A stretch of 40,622 nucleotides of DNA from an uncultured Prevotella sp. (GCA_900554835.1 USJD01000009.1:1-40622), one strand, 5' to 3'; shown: positions 21,866-31,468, counted from the first letter of the stretch. Numbers and translations are program-made. Notes: a model not told the origin generated them from the sequence alone.

Positions 21866-21945
21866 CTATAGCTGTATCTAAAAAAGAACTGACCCATACC
21901 CCTAAGAATATTTAAAGCTGAAAAGAGGTATGGATCATCATTTCT

Positions 21946-23979
21946 TTACCAGAGATCTAATCTCTCTGACTCTGGGATATACATTTTGTCTCCCTTCTTG
22001 ACACCAAATGCCTCATACCAGGCATTGATGTGAGGAAGAGCGCCATTTACTCGCCATTCACCCAATGAATGTGGGTCGCTCTTTACGCGGTTGCGGATTT
22101 CCAGCTCTGTGATGTTCTGACCCCATACGCCAGCATAAGCAAGGAAGAAACGCTGTTCTGGTGTGAAACCATCCTTCTCCTTGAGCTTTTTCTTTGCAGT
22201 TGCATTCTTAAATGCATTGTAAGAAACCATCAGACCTCCGTGGTCTGCCAGGTTCTCACCCAAAGTGAATCGACCATTGGCATTCAAATCAGGCAATACC
22301 TTGATATTGCTGAAGAATGCAGCATACTGATCAGCACGCTTGTTGAAGCCCTCTGCATCATTGGCTGTCCACCAGTCATGCATATTACCATCTGAATCAT
22401 ACTGTCTTCCCTGGTCGTCAAATCCATGAGTCATCTCATGTCCAATCACCACACCGATAGCACCATAGTTGAATGCTGCATCAGCCTTCGGATCGAAGAA
22501 TGGATACTGGAGAATACCTGCTGGGAAGGTAATCTCATTGGTTGTTGGGTTATAATAAGCATTGACTGTCTGTGGAGTCATGTACCACTCGTCACGATCC
22601 ACTGGCTTTCCTGCCTTGTCATTGATATGCTTGTCGTGAGCAAACTTGCGGCATGCCATCACGTTCTCATAGAAACTCTTAGATGGATCGATTTGAAGAC
22701 TGCTATAGTCTGTCCACTTGTTAGGGTAACCGATCTTCACATAGAACTTGTTGAGCTTTTCGTGAGCTGCTGCCTTGGTAGTATCGCTCATCCAGGTCTG
22801 TGCATCGATACGCTGACCGAGACTTACCTGAAGATTTCTTACCAATTCCAACATGATCTTCTTGGAAGACTCTGGGAAGTAGCGCTTGCAGTACATACGA
22901 CCGAGAGGTTCGCCCAACTGAGCTTCTACCTGATTGGTAGCACGTTTCCAGAGAGGATAATCCTCCTTACGGCCACTCATTGTCTTACCAAAGAAATCAA
23001 AGTTAGCCTCACGGATCTCATCTGTAAGATAAGAAGATGAACTCTGGATAACATCCCACTCCATCAAGGCTCTGAGCGTATTGTCATTCTCGGCTGCAGT
23101 AATCTTGTCGAGACCAGCGAGGAAGTCAGGCTGACCTACGATCATCTCCTGGATGTACTCGCTCTTGATACCCTCTGCATTACACATTGCCTCGAGATTG
23201 AGGTTAGGATATTTCTCCTGGAACTCCTTGAGAGTCATCTTATTATAGTTAGCCTGAGGATCGCGAAGTTCTGTCATACTCTTTGAGATGAGCGCCAACA
23301 TGGTTTCGTGCTGGAAGATAGCCTGCTCCTTCTGAGCAGCTTCCTCTGCAGAGAAACCGTAGAGCTGGAACATCTTCTGAACATACTTCTTGAATGCCTC
23401 ACGGATAGCTACTGTAGCTGCATCATTGTTGACATAATAGTCTTTCTGACCGAGGGTAAGACCGCCCTGACCGAGATTGAAGATATTCATCTTGACATTC
23501 TTCTCGTCAGCACCGAAGCCGCCACCGAAGCTCACACCATAACCTTGTGCTGCATACTTCAACTGGATCTTCTGCAAGTCAGCCTTTGTCTTGGCTGCTT
23601 CCATCTCATCGAGAAGTGGCTTAACTGGTGAGATACCAGCCTTGTTGCGAGCATCTACATTAAGAGCCAACTTATAGAAGTCAGACAATTTCTGCTCGAT
23701 AGTACCCTTCTTATAAGTCTTCTTCTGAAGTTCAGAAAGAATGGTATTGATACGCTTGTTGTTGTCATCTGCCAACAGATTGAAGCTGCCGTAGCAGCTG
23801 TAAGCTGCTGGGAGTGGGTGGTTCTTCTGCCATCCACCTGTAGCAAACTTGTAGAAATCATTAGCAGGACTGACTGTCTTATCAAGGTTTTCCATGACAA
23901 GACCCGACTTGTTCTGTGCATCTGCGCCGAGAGGCATAGCTGCCAGCATCATCATCGGAAGAATCATTTTAATGTTCAT
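21946..23979 (-). CDS. pepO: M13 family metallopeptidase (PepO-like, neprilysin family)
   Basis: A 677-residue secreted zinc endopeptidase. Signal peptide MNIKMILPMMMLAAMPLGADAQ. The N-terminal M13 domain starts at NLDKTVSPANDFYKFATGGW. The catalytic domain has NAYYNPTTNEITFPAGILQ, the zinc motif GHEMTH (about 512-517) and the third ligand in ENLADHGG (about 571-578). The length is normal for the family and all zinc ligands are present. It should act in the periplasm or at the surface on short peptides. A single-gene unit, with a terminator behind it. Confidence 0.93.
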   Translation of the reverse strand: MNIKMILPMMMLAAMPLGADAQNKSGLVMENLDKTVSPANDFYKFATGGWQKNHPLPAAYSCYGSFNLLADDNNKRINTILSELQKKTYKKGTIEQKLSDFYKLALNVDARNKAGISPVKPLLDEMEAAKTKADLQKIQLKYAAQGYGVSFGGGFGADEKNVKMNIFNLGQGGLTLGQKDYYVNNDAATVAIREAFKKYVQKMFQLYGFSAEEAAQKEQAIFQHETMLALISKSMTELRDPQANYNKMTLKEFQEKYPNLNLEAMCNAEGIKSEYIQEMIVGQPDFLAGLDKITAAENDNTLRALMEWDVIQSSSSYLTDEIREANFDFFGKTMSGRKEDYPLWKRATNQVEAQLGEPLGRMYCKRYFPESSKKIMLELVRNLQVSLGQRIDAQTWMSDTTKAAAHEKLNKFYVKIGYPNKWTDYSSLQIDPSKSFYENVMACRKFAHDKHINDKAGKPVDRDEWYMTPQTVNAYYNPTTNEITFPAGILQYPFFDPKADAAFNYGAIGVVIGHEMTHGFDDQGRQYDSDGNMHDWWTANDAEGFNKRADQYAAFFSNIKVLPDLNANGRFTLGENLADHGGLMVSYNAFKNATAKKKLKEKDGFTPEQRFFLAYAGVWGQNITELEIRNRVKSDPHSLGEWRVNGALPHINAWYEAFGVKKGDKMYIPESERLDLW

Positions 23980-24060
23980 GTTAGTTATATTTTTTATTAT
24001 TAAATCTCAGAAAGATAAGCATCTGCTAAAGAAAATCTTTTGCAGAAAAATATCTCAATA

Positions 24061-24108
24061 TGAAGAAATCTCAGACTGAAGAAATTCTATACCGAAGAAA
24101 TCTCATGC
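24061..24108. repeat. Three 16-bp tandem repeats
   Basis: Units TGAAGAAATCTCAGAC, TGAAGAAATTCTATAC and CGAAGAAATCTCATGC lie in register at 24061, 24077 and 24093, with a weaker one before. They lie in the gap between the M13 peptidase and ABC-F genes. No function is evident. Confidence 0.65.
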
Positions 24109-24115
24109 AGAAGGA

Positions 24116-26053
24116 TTATGAATTGCTGACTTCTTCGAGCTTTTCAGAAAGAAGCAGCCAGTTATCATTTTCTTCATCAAGTTTCTGCATCAGCGAAGTA
24201 TATTCTGTGACAAGTTCCATATTGGTAGCATTCTCAGGCTTCATCAGGAGGTCATCGATTTCCTTCTTGCGCTTTTCCAGTTTGGCAATGCGGTCTTCAC
24301 ACTCCTTGACTGCCTTCTCAGCCTTGCGGATTTTCTTCTGCTGTTCCTTATGCTCTGCATAATTCTGTTTACCGGCAGAAGGAGTTGCCTCTACTGTCGC
24401 CGCCACGGGAGCTGACTGTGCACTTGTCAATGCAGCGTTGATGGAATCTGCATTGTGCGCACGGAGATAGTCATAGATACCACCTAAGTGCTCACGTACC
24501 TTACCGCCACCGAACTCATAGACTTTATCCACCAATCCATCAAGGAATTCACGGTCGTGGCTCACGATGATGGCTGTACCATCAAAAGCCTTGATAGCTT
24601 CCTTGAGCACATCCTTTGACTGCATATCAAGATGGTTGGTAGGCTCATCGAGTATCAGCAGGTTGACTGGTTCGAGCAGCAGTTTGATCATAGCCAATCG
24701 GCTTCTTTCACCACCACTGAGCACCTTCACATACTTTTCTGAAGTCTCACCACCAAACATGAATGAGCCGAGGAGGTCGTTGATCTTCAGACGCATTTCA
24801 CCAGTAGCTACACGATCGATGGTATCGAAAATCGTGAGGTTCTCATCAAGGAGCTGCGCCTGGTTCTGTGCGAAATATCCTATCTGTACATTGTGTCCAA
24901 TCTTGAGGTTGCCCGTAAAAGGAATCTCACCCATGATACATTTGACAAGCGTTGATTTACCCTCACCGTTCTTTCCTACAAACGCGACCTTCTCACCTCT
25001 TTTAATAGTAAGGGTGACGTGATCAAAAACCGTATGCTCTCCATAATCCTTGCGTACCTCATCGCAGATAACCGGATAATCACCGCTTCGCAGACAAGGA
25101 GGGAACTTGAGACGCATCTGTTTGTTATCCACCTCATCCACCTCAATCGGCACAATTTTCTCCAACTGCTTGATACGGCTCTGCACCTGTACAGCCTTGG
25201 TAGGTTTATATCGGAATCTTTCTATAAAGTCCTTGATATCAGCGATTTCCTTCTGTTGGTTCTCGTAAGCCCTCAATTGTTGTTCGCGACGTTCCTGACG
25301 AAGGACGATATACTCATCGTATTTCACTTTGTAGTCTTCTACCCTTCCGCAGGTAATCTCCAACGTACGATTGGTGACATTATTGATAAACGCACGGTCG
25401 TGACTCACGAGTACGACAGCCTTTGCACTTTGTGCAAGAAACTGTTCCAACCACTGGATACTTTCAATATCAAGATGGTTGGTAGGCTCATCGAGCAAGA
25501 GAACATCTGGTTTCTGCAACAGGATTTTTGCCAATTCGATACGCATACGCCATCCACCGGAAAACTCTCTGGTAGGACGTTCAAAATCCTCTCGCACAAA
25601 TCCGAGACCCGTCAGGGTACGTTCGATTTCAGCCTCATAGTTTTCACCTCCCATCATCATGTAGCGTTCATGTTCCTGAGAGAACTTCTCCACGAGTTGC
25701 GCATATTCATCACTCTCGTAGTCGGTACGGTCAGCCATTTCCTGCTGCATCTTATCAAGACGCGCCTTCATCTCCGTATTATGAGCAAAGGCCTTGCGGG
25801 TTTCTTCCTTGACCGTCGTATCGTCCTGAAGTTTCATGACCTGAGGCAGATATCCGATAGTGGTATCGTTTGGAATCGCCACAACACCGTCAGTAGGTTT
25901 CTGCAAACCACACAGGATTTTGAGCATGGTAGATTTGCCAGCACCGTTTTTGCCGACGAGCGCTATGCGATCTCTATCATTGATGACAAAACTGACATCA
26001 TGAAAAAGAGGTTTTACGCCAAATTCAACTTTAAGATTTTCAACCGATATCAT
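24116..26053 (-). CDS. ABC-F family ATPase
   Basis: A 645-residue soluble protein with two ABC ATPase domains and no membrane segments. Domain 1 has Walker A GKNGAGKST, signature FSGGWRMRIELA and LLLDEPTNHLD. The linker between domains contains the basic ABC-F helix (about 235-320, KPTKAVQVQSRIKQLEK). Domain 2 has GKNGEGKST, LSGGERSRLA and LILDEPTNHLD. A C-terminal coiled-coil of Lys/Glu follows an Ala/Pro linker (about 560-645). ABC-F proteins bind the ribosomal E site and relieve stalling; some give antibiotic protection. The length and C-terminal coiled coil are closest to the Uup or YheS type, and a resistance role cannot be claimed. Confidence 0.92.
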   Translation of the reverse strand: MISVENLKVEFGVKPLFHDVSFVINDRDRIALVGKNGAGKSTMLKILCGLQKPTDGVVAIPNDTTIGYLPQVMKLQDDTTVKEETRKAFAHNTEMKARLDKMQQEMADRTDYESDEYAQLVEKFSQEHERYMMMGGENYEAEIERTLTGLGFVREDFERPTREFSGGWRMRIELAKILLQKPDVLLLDEPTNHLDIESIQWLEQFLAQSAKAVVLVSHDRAFINNVTNRTLEITCGRVEDYKVKYDEYIVLRQERREQQLRAYENQQKEIADIKDFIERFRYKPTKAVQVQSRIKQLEKIVPIEVDEVDNKQMRLKFPPCLRSGDYPVICDEVRKDYGEHTVFDHVTLTIKRGEKVAFVGKNGEGKSTLVKCIMGEIPFTGNLKIGHNVQIGYFAQNQAQLLDENLTIFDTIDRVATGEMRLKINDLLGSFMFGGETSEKYVKVLSGGERSRLAMIKLLLEPVNLLILDEPTNHLDMQSKDVLKEAIKAFDGTAIIVSHDREFLDGLVDKVYEFGGGKVREHLGGIYDYLRAHNADSINAALTSAQSAPVAATVEATPSAGKQNYAEHKEQQKKIRKAEKAVKECEDRIAKLEKRKKEIDDLLMKPENATNMELVTEYTSLMQKLDEENDNWLLLSEKLEEVSNS

Positions 26054-26114
26054 TACAGAATCTATATATTACAGAATCTTGATTACAGAATTACTTTTAA
26101 AGAATTCATTCTTT

Positions 26115-26160
26115 TGAGAATGTAAATATCCTTATTATGAGAATGTAAATATCCTTATTA
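26115..26160. repeat. Two exact 23-bp tandem repeats
   Basis: The 23-bp unit starting TGAGAATGTAAATATCC occurs at 26115-26137 and again at 26138-26160 without a mismatch. It is AT-rich and lies in the 348-bp spacer upstream of the ABC-F gene. Confidence 0.75.
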
Positions 26161-26226
26161 CTAATTATAAGGAATTACATCATCCTATTGAAGGCTATTC
26201 TTTCTATGAAGAAGTTCATTCAACTA

Positions 26227-26262
26227 AGAATCTACATTCCATGAAGGATCTACATTCCATGA
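26227..26262. repeat. Two 18-bp tandem repeats
   Basis: AGAATCTACATTCCATGA at 26227-26244 is followed by AGGATCTACATTCCATGA at 26245-26262, one mismatch. The same spacer carries the unrelated 23-bp repeat at 26115. Apart from these and the terminator at 26346 I see nothing in 26054-26401. Confidence 0.75.
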
Positions 26263-26345
26263 AGAATTTATTATTCTTTTTGATAATCCATAATCCAGAA
26301 TCTATTATTTCCAAAAAAAATCCCCAATGGGGTAAGTTTAATAAA

Positions 26346-26379
26346 AAAGGTCGGACCTCAAAAAGAGAAACCGACCTTT
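26346..26379 (-). terminator. Terminator of rpsP
   Basis: A 9-bp stem (AAAGGTCGG 26346-26354, CCGACCTTT 26371-26379). On the minus strand the stem is followed by TTTTTTATT, a standard Rho-independent signal 23 bp after the rpsP stop. Confidence 0.85.
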
Positions 26380-26401
26380 ATACTTTAAATCTTCAAGAAG
26401 A

Positions 26402-26941
26402 TTAAGCCTCTGCAGGAGCGTCCTCTGCTGGAGTTTCCTCAGCAGTTGCAGCAGCCTCAGCCTCTGCCTGAGCAGCAGCCTGAGCAGCCTTCTTGTCAGC
26501 TACCTTCTTTGCGATTGCTTCATTCATCTTCTTCTCAGCCTCAAGCTCCTTAGCAGCAGCTTCCTTCTTAGCCTTTGCCTCAGCGTCACGAACTGCAGAA
26601 ACCTTCTGGTCTGCACCGTTCTTCCAAGCGTCGAAACGCTTCTGAGCCTCAGCCTCGTCGAATGCGCCCTTCTTAACGCCACCACGGAGGTGCTTCATCA
26701 AGTAAACGCCCTCGCCCTTGAGGATGTTACGTACTGTGTCTGTTGGCTGTGCACCTGTCTCTACCCAGTAGAGGGCGCGATCGAAATTCAAATCTACAGT
26801 AGCAGGATTGGTGTTAGGGTTGTAAGTACCAATCTTCTCAGTAAATTTACCATCACGTGGTGCTCTAACGTCAGCGATTACGATGCTGTAGAAAGCATAG
26901 CTCTTGCGACCGCCGCGCTGCAATCTGATTTTTGTTGCCAT
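26402..26941 (-). CDS. rpsP: Small ribosomal subunit protein bS16 with long C-terminal tail
   Basis: Residues 1 to about 90 are bS16 (MATKIRLQRGGRKSYAFYSIVIAD, IGTYNPNT, GAQPTDTVRNIL), a 30S assembly protein near the 5' domain of 16S rRNA. The remaining 90 residues are an Ala/Lys/Glu-rich, helical tail ending in acidic Pro/Ala sequence. Such extended bS16 proteins are usual in Bacteroidales but not in E. coli (82 residues). It is transcribed alone, between a strong promoter and a clear terminator, unlike the rpsP-rimM-trmD-rplS operon of Proteobacteria. Confidence 0.96.
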   Translation of the reverse strand: MATKIRLQRGGRKSYAFYSIVIADVRAPRDGKFTEKIGTYNPNTNPATVDLNFDRALYWVETGAQPTDTVRNILKGEGVYLMKHLRGGVKKGAFDEAEAQKRFDAWKNGADQKVSAVRDAEAKAKKEAAAKELEAEKKMNEAIAKKVADKKAAQAAAQAEAEAAATAEETPAEDAPAEA

Positions 26942-26980
26942 TTTTTAATCTAATTTTTTAATTTGAGGTTTGAATTTTAT

Positions 26981-26999
26981 GCTGCCATCTCGTGACAGC
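26981..26999 (-). promoter_or_regulatory. Leader hairpin of rpsP
   Basis: GCTGCC (26981-26986) and GACAGC (26994-26999) form a 6-bp stem with one G-U pair at the very 5' end of the rpsP transcript. It may stabilise the mRNA or take part in feedback control. This is an inference from position. Confidence 0.35.
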
Positions 27000-27004
27000 G
27001 GGTG

Positions 27005-27036
27005 CAAAATTACAACTTTTATTTGATTCACACAAA
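27005..27036 (-). promoter_or_regulatory. Promoter of rpsP
   Basis: On the minus strand TTTG (27036-27033), a 20-bp spacer and TAATTTTG (27012-27005) form a complete Bacteroidota promoter. The leader is about 60 nt. Confidence 0.8.
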
Positions 27037-27083
27037 TTTTAAGTTGATTTTATAATTATTTTTAACGTATTCTACGGGTTGCT

Positions 27084-27551
27084 CTAACGAATTCTATCGG
27101 CTGCACGTACCAATTTCTCATCATCACTTACTCCCTTACGTGCTAAAAGCACAAAGACAAGTGATATAAGAGGCATTACCGCACCCCAATGAAATGTCAA
27201 ATCGCCGGATACATTTTCTAATCCTACAAGTCCGAAGAAAATCACTGCATAATCAACGTACCAGAGTACATTGAAAAGCAAGTTGATAGAGCAGAGATTG
27301 ATCTGCAACTTACGGTTCTTGAACAGGAATACTGTTGCCAGGGATATCAATGCAGAAACGGAGCAAAGAAGGAACAGTGGCAAACAGCTTGCATCAAAAC
27401 GGATTCCCTCTTCGCCGCTAATGCCCAGACAGTGTACTGACATCGGATTTTCCATCCCCTGCGGCATCACTGAAGCCACAGGAACAAACAGGCAGATTAC
27501 ACAGGCAATGAATGCGACCAGAAGAAACAATGTTTGTTTACGCTGTATCAT
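27084..27551 (-). CDS. DUF4293 family membrane protein
   Basis: A 155-residue inner-membrane protein starting MIQRKQTLFLLVAFIACVIC, the characteristic DUF4293 opening. It has four membrane segments (about 8-28, 58-78, 83-108 and 120-138) and a short basic cytoplasmic end. The function is unknown. In Bacteroidota it regularly follows bamD and the omega-subunit gene, and it does so here on the same strand. Confidence 0.85.
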   Translation of the reverse strand: MIQRKQTLFLLVAFIACVICLFVPVASVMPQGMENPMSVHCLGISGEEGIRFDASCLPLFLLCSVSALISLATVFLFKNRKLQINLCSINLLFNVLWYVDYAVIFFGLVGLENVSGDLTFHWGAVMPLISLVFVLLARKGVSDDEKLVRAADRIR

Positions 27552-27650
27552 AATCTTGTTATATTCCTATATGATTACATAATCACTACCCTACATTTCT
27601 ATATAATTGAAATCCCTAAATTATAATTATATTCCTAAAAATAGAGACAG

Positions 27651-27712
27651 AACTCCACATTAAAAGGCAAAACTCCTCATTAAAAGAGGAAACACCTCAT
27701 AAAGGAGCAGAA
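27651..27712. repeat. Three imperfect 20-bp tandem repeats
   Basis: AACTCCACATTAAAAGGCAA (27651), AACTCCTCATTAAAAGAGGA (27671) and a more degenerate unit (27691) follow each other in the spacer between the omega and DUF4293 genes. CCTCATTAAAAGAGG inside it can also form a small hairpin. Confidence 0.65.
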
Positions 27713-27784
27713 TACCTTATATATAACATTGAATTATATATTTGCAGAATCTGCATTATATATGATATAGAGTCAGTAATCAGA

Positions 27785-28126
27785 TTAATATCTATCAACA
27801 GGAGCGTGCTCTCTTGTTGGGTCACGCCAGTAGATATTCTTATCAACAAACTCCTGAGTAGCCAAGAGAGTTGGCTTAGGGAGTTTCTCATAATAGCGAG
27901 AGATCTCTATCTGCTCACGGTTCTCGAATACCTCTTCCAAAGAGTCGTTGTAAGAAGCAAACTCCTGAAGCTTCTTGTTCAATTCCTGCTTAATATCAAG
28001 AGAAATCTGATTCGCACGCTTAGCGATGATTGCTACACTCTCGTAGATATTGTTTGTGTCATCACAGAGATCCATGATATTACGAGTCACGGTGTTTGTT
28101 GGAGCTTTTGTTTTTTTGTAATCCAT
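27785..28126 (-). CDS. rpoZ: RNA polymerase omega subunit (Bacteroidota type)
   Basis: A 113-residue protein. The N-terminal half (TRNIMDLCDDTNNIYESVAIIAKRANQI) carries the omega-like core with IAKRAN, matching the RPB6/omega family. The C-terminal part (PTLLATQEFVDKNIYWRDP) is typical of the Bacteroidota version. Omega supports assembly of the RNA polymerase beta' subunit. It lies between bamD and the DUF4293 gene, the conserved order in the phylum, which supports the call. Confidence 0.85.
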   Translation of the reverse strand: MDYKKTKAPTNTVTRNIMDLCDDTNNIYESVAIIAKRANQISLDIKQELNKKLQEFASYNDSLEEVFENREQIEISRYYEKLPKPTLLATQEFVDKNIYWRDPTREHAPVDRY

Positions 28127-28265
28127 AATAATACCTTTATTTAATATCTATTTTGATTGATTCTTACTATTCTTATTTCTTATTTTGAAATTATACTTAT
28201 TTTGAAAGATTCTATAAATCTGAATGATTCTTCAAACTCTATTTATAAGGTTCTCTAAATCCAGT

Positions 28266-28315
28266 CAGACAGATTCTTCAAATCCCTTCAGATAGATTCT
28301 TGCAACAGCTAAATC
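28266..28315. repeat. Two degenerate 23-bp repeats
   Basis: Two copies of a CAGAYAGATTCTT-type unit at 28266 and 28289 lie in an AT-rich spacer that repeats GATTCTT several times (28150-28310). No gene is visible. Confidence 0.5.
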
Positions 28316-28327
28316 CCAAAAGAAACT

Positions 28328-29200
28328 TTACTGATTAGAATTACTGGAACTCAATTTTTCCAGTGCATCCTCAGGATGTTCTTTTTCGAATTCCTTACAC
28401 TTCGCAATCATCTTTTCTGCATTGGCACGTTCCTTTGAATCCGGATACTCATTGATGAAACCGTAGCACTCATCCTCTGCATCCTGATAACGCTCCAGCT
28501 GCTTCTCCTCCACACTCATCTTGGCCAGTTCAAACTTGCCTTTCATAATCAGTGTGGCAAATGCTTCACGCTTATTGCTATAAGGATAATCCTTCAATGC
28601 ATTCTGAGCTGTTACGATACATGCCTGATAGTTGTTACCCTCACCCAAGCAATTACCGAAATAACTTCCCAAATCATAATAAAGCTTCGCATTCTTATAT
28701 TCCTTCTCAACCAGAAGATCCTGCAAAGCGAAAAGACGACTGGTAGCCAACTTCTTCAGACGGGCATCAGGATATACATCGAGATACTCCTGAAAAGCAC
28801 TGATCGCTGTAATCGTAGTACTCTGGTCAAGACGTGGTTCCGGAGCATTCATATAAAGGCTCTCGCCAACAAAGAACTTAGCCTGTTCTGCATAGATACC
28901 CTTAGGATAACTGGAAACATATTTGCGGAAATACTCTGCTGCCGTCTCATAGTCTTTCATCTCAAACTCACACATGGCGAGCATATACAGACTCTCCTCT
29001 GCCTCTGTAGATCCCTTCTTGATAGTAATCAAGTCATTCAGAAGAGTAGCTGCACGAGAATACTTGCCAGAAGCAAAATACTGCTTGGCATACTCATATT
29101 TCAAGTTATAATCCTGAGACTTATAAACCTGGTTAAACTGATTTGCACAACTTGACATCAGAAGCGCAAAACAAGCTGATATAAGAATTGTTTTTTTCAT
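28328..29200 (-). CDS. bamD: Outer-membrane assembly lipoprotein BamD
   Basis: A 290-residue lipoprotein with signal peptide and lipobox (CFALLMSSC). Tetratricopeptide-like repeats fill the body, such as YEYAKQYFASGKYSRAATLL, ETAAEYFRKYVSSYP and SAFQEYLDVYPDARLKK, as in BamD/YfiO. BamD is the essential partner of BamA in inserting outer-membrane barrels. The ATG at 29200 is preferred over a GTG at 29209, because it directly starts MKKTILI and leaves room for the leader after the promoter at 29221. First gene of the bamD-omega-DUF4293 unit. Confidence 0.93.
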   Translation of the reverse strand: MKKTILISACFALLMSSCANQFNQVYKSQDYNLKYEYAKQYFASGKYSRAATLLNDLITIKKGSTEAEESLYMLAMCEFEMKDYETAAEYFRKYVSSYPKGIYAEQAKFFVGESLYMNAPEPRLDQSTTITAISAFQEYLDVYPDARLKKLATSRLFALQDLLVEKEYKNAKLYYDLGSYFGNCLGEGNNYQACIVTAQNALKDYPYSNKREAFATLIMKGKFELAKMSVEEKQLERYQDAEDECYGFINEYPDSKERANAEKMIAKCKEFEKEHPEDALEKLSSSNSNQ

Positions 29201-29220
29201 TATAATCACGTTTTGTGATG

Positions 29221-29251
29221 CAAAGTTAACTATAAAATAGCTATCTACAAA
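29221..29251 (-). promoter_or_regulatory. Promoter of bamD
   Basis: On the minus strand TTTG (29251-29248), a 19-bp spacer and TAACTTTG (29228-29221) form a full consensus promoter. The leader is only about 15 nt. Confidence 0.8.
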
Positions 29252-29312
29252 GAAAAAAATACACTTTTTCGCATTTTATCATTCTTTATAACTAATTATG
29301 CGATTTTTTTTG

Positions 29313-29320
29313 TAATTTTG
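29313..29320 (+). promoter_or_regulatory. Promoter -7 box of uvrB
   Basis: TAATTTTG matches TAnnTTTG. It lies 75 bp before the uvrB ATG and diverges from the bamD promoter. No TTTG is seen at -33. Confidence 0.6.
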
Positions 29321-29395
29321 CAACCGATAATTTAATTTTATTAAGACTTCGTGTCTCAATACTTGTCTATAAACTGATTTTTGAAATCAACAGAT

Positions 29396-31438
29396 ATGGA
29401 ATTCAAGATAACTTCCAAATACCAGCCTACCGGCGATCAGCCACAGGCGATCAGGCAACTCACCGAGGGTGTGGAGCAAGGAGATCCTGCGCAGGTTCTC
29501 TTAGGTGTCACTGGTTCGGGAAAAACCTTCACCGTGGCCAATGTCATTGCCAACGTGGGAAAGCCTACACTCATCCTGAGTCACAACAAGACTCTGGCTG
29601 CGCAGTTGTATCAGGAAATGAAGGGCTTCTTTCCTGAAAATGCTGTAGAATACTATGTCTCCTACTACGACTATTATCAGCCAGAAGCTTATCTTCCTAC
29701 TACGGACACCTACATAGAGAAGGATCTTGCCATCAACGAAGAAATAGACAAGTTGCGACTCGGAGCCGTTTCTGCCCTATTATCTGGTAGAAAGGATGTT
29801 ATCGTGGTCTCCTCTGTTTCCTGTATCTATGGTATGGGTGGCCCTACTGCCATGCAGGAAAATATCATCAAGATAAAGAAAGGACAAATACTGGACCGCA
29901 ATGTATTCCTGCGACAGCTGGTTGATGCGCTGTATGTAAGAAACGACATTGAACTGCAGCGCGGCAACTTCAGGGTGAAAGGTGAAACGGTTGATATCTT
30001 CATGGCCTACAGTGACAATGTGCTGAGAGTTACCTGGTGGGACGATGAAATCGACAGTATCGAGGAAGTCGATTCTCTCACCTATCATCGCATAGAATCA
30101 TTCGACCGATATGAGATCTATCCTGCCAATCTGTTTGTGACAACCAAGGAACAGACGGAACAGGCTATCCGCATGATACAGGACGACCTGGTGAAGCAGG
30201 AAGAGTTCTTCAAGAGTATCGGCGATGGAATCAAGGCACAGCGAATCAAGGAAAGAGTGGAATACGATATGGAAATGATCAAGGAATTAGGTCACTGTTC
30301 GGGTATCGAAAACTACTCCAGATATTTCGATGGACGACAGGCTGGAGAACGACCATACTGTCTGCTGGACTTCTTCCCGAAAGATTTCCTGTTAGTGGTA
30401 GATGAGAGTCATGTCAGCATCCCACAGATAGGTGCGATGTACGGAGGTGATAGAGCCAGAAAGAAGAATCTCGTGGAATACGGTTTCAGACTTCCCGCTG
30501 CTTTTGACAACAGACCGCTGACCTTTGAAGAATTCCACAGTATGATCCATCAGGCTATCTATGTAAGCGCCACACCTGCCGACTATGAACTCAGGGAGGC
30601 TGAGGGTATTGTGGTAGAACAGTTGATTAGACCGACGGGACTGTTGGATCCAGAAATCGAAGTAAGACCAAGCGAAAATCAGATAGACGATCTGTTGGAT
30701 GAGATATTGACCAGGACGCACAGAAACGAGCGAGTACTGATCACGACCCTGACCAAGAGAATGGCGGAGGAGTTGACTGAGTTCTTGCTGAATCATAATG
30801 TAAAAGCTGCCTATATCCACAGTGATGTGGCTACGCTTGACCGTGTGAAAATCATGAACGACCTGCGAGCTGGTATCTACGACGTACTGGTGGGCGTCAA
30901 TCTCTTACGTGAGGGACTTGACCTGCCTGAGGTTTCATTGGTAGCTATTCTCGATGCCGACAAGGAAGGTTTCCTGAGAAGTCACCGTTCACTCACGCAG
31001 ACTGCCGGTAGAGCGGCAAGAAATGTCAACGGAAAGGTTATCATGTATGCAGACAACATCACAGAGAGCATGCAGCGTACCATCGATGAAACTGCCCGCA
31101 GAAGAAGTATTCAGTTGCAGTACAATGCAGATCATGGTATCACACCTAAACAGATAGAGAAGGCAATTACCTCTGCACTCCCAACATCTGCCGACAAGGA
31201 AGAGAACTATCGTATCGGTGACGGCAAGAAGGAGATTAAACGGGTATATATCGAACCAGAAGGAGGCGCTTTTGCTGCCGATCCTATCGTACGCAGTATG
31301 AGTAAGGAGGAACTCGTCAAGAGTATTGAAAACACAACTGCCCTGATGAAACAGGCTGCCAAGGAACTCGATTTCATGCAAGCTGCACAATACAGAGATG
31401 AAATCCTGAGACTACAGAAGGAACTGGAGGAGAAATAA
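29396..31438 (+). CDS. uvrB: Excinuclease ABC subunit UvrB
   Basis: A 680-residue DNA repair helicase-like protein, full length. Walker A GVTGSGKT is at 37-44. The beta-hairpin region YYVSYYDYYQPEAYLP, Walker B-type VVDESH, the SATP motif, helicase motif V/VI segments (GVNLLREGLDLPEVSLVAILDADKEGFLRS; QTAGRAARN), and a C-terminal UVR domain (LVKSIENTTALMKQAAKELDFMQAAQYRDE) that binds UvrC are all present. UvrB verifies damage delivered by UvrA and loads UvrC. The ATG at 29396 is used; an in-frame TTG at 29381 is unlikely. Confidence 0.97.
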   Translation: MEFKITSKYQPTGDQPQAIRQLTEGVEQGDPAQVLLGVTGSGKTFTVANVIANVGKPTLILSHNKTLAAQLYQEMKGFFPENAVEYYVSYYDYYQPEAYLPTTDTYIEKDLAINEEIDKLRLGAVSALLSGRKDVIVVSSVSCIYGMGGPTAMQENIIKIKKGQILDRNVFLRQLVDALYVRNDIELQRGNFRVKGETVDIFMAYSDNVLRVTWWDDEIDSIEEVDSLTYHRIESFDRYEIYPANLFVTTKEQTEQAIRMIQDDLVKQEEFFKSIGDGIKAQRIKERVEYDMEMIKELGHCSGIENYSRYFDGRQAGERPYCLLDFFPKDFLLVVDESHVSIPQIGAMYGGDRARKKNLVEYGFRLPAAFDNRPLTFEEFHSMIHQAIYVSATPADYELREAEGIVVEQLIRPTGLLDPEIEVRPSENQIDDLLDEILTRTHRNERVLITTLTKRMAEELTEFLLNHNVKAAYIHSDVATLDRVKIMNDLRAGIYDVLVGVNLLREGLDLPEVSLVAILDADKEGFLRSHRSLTQTAGRAARNVNGKVIMYADNITESMQRTIDETARRRSIQLQYNADHGITPKQIEKAITSALPTSADKEENYRIGDGKKEIKRVYIEPEGGAFAADPIVRSMSKEELVKSIENTTALMKQAAKELDFMQAAQYRDEILRLQKELEEK

Positions 31439-31468
31439 GCACTTGGAGAAAATCAGGACTGGGGATTG

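Noticed and set aside
25019..26125. Rightward open frame of about 368 codons antisense to the ABC-F gene
   Set aside because: The leftward gene carries both complete ATPase domains. The antisense product resembles no family.
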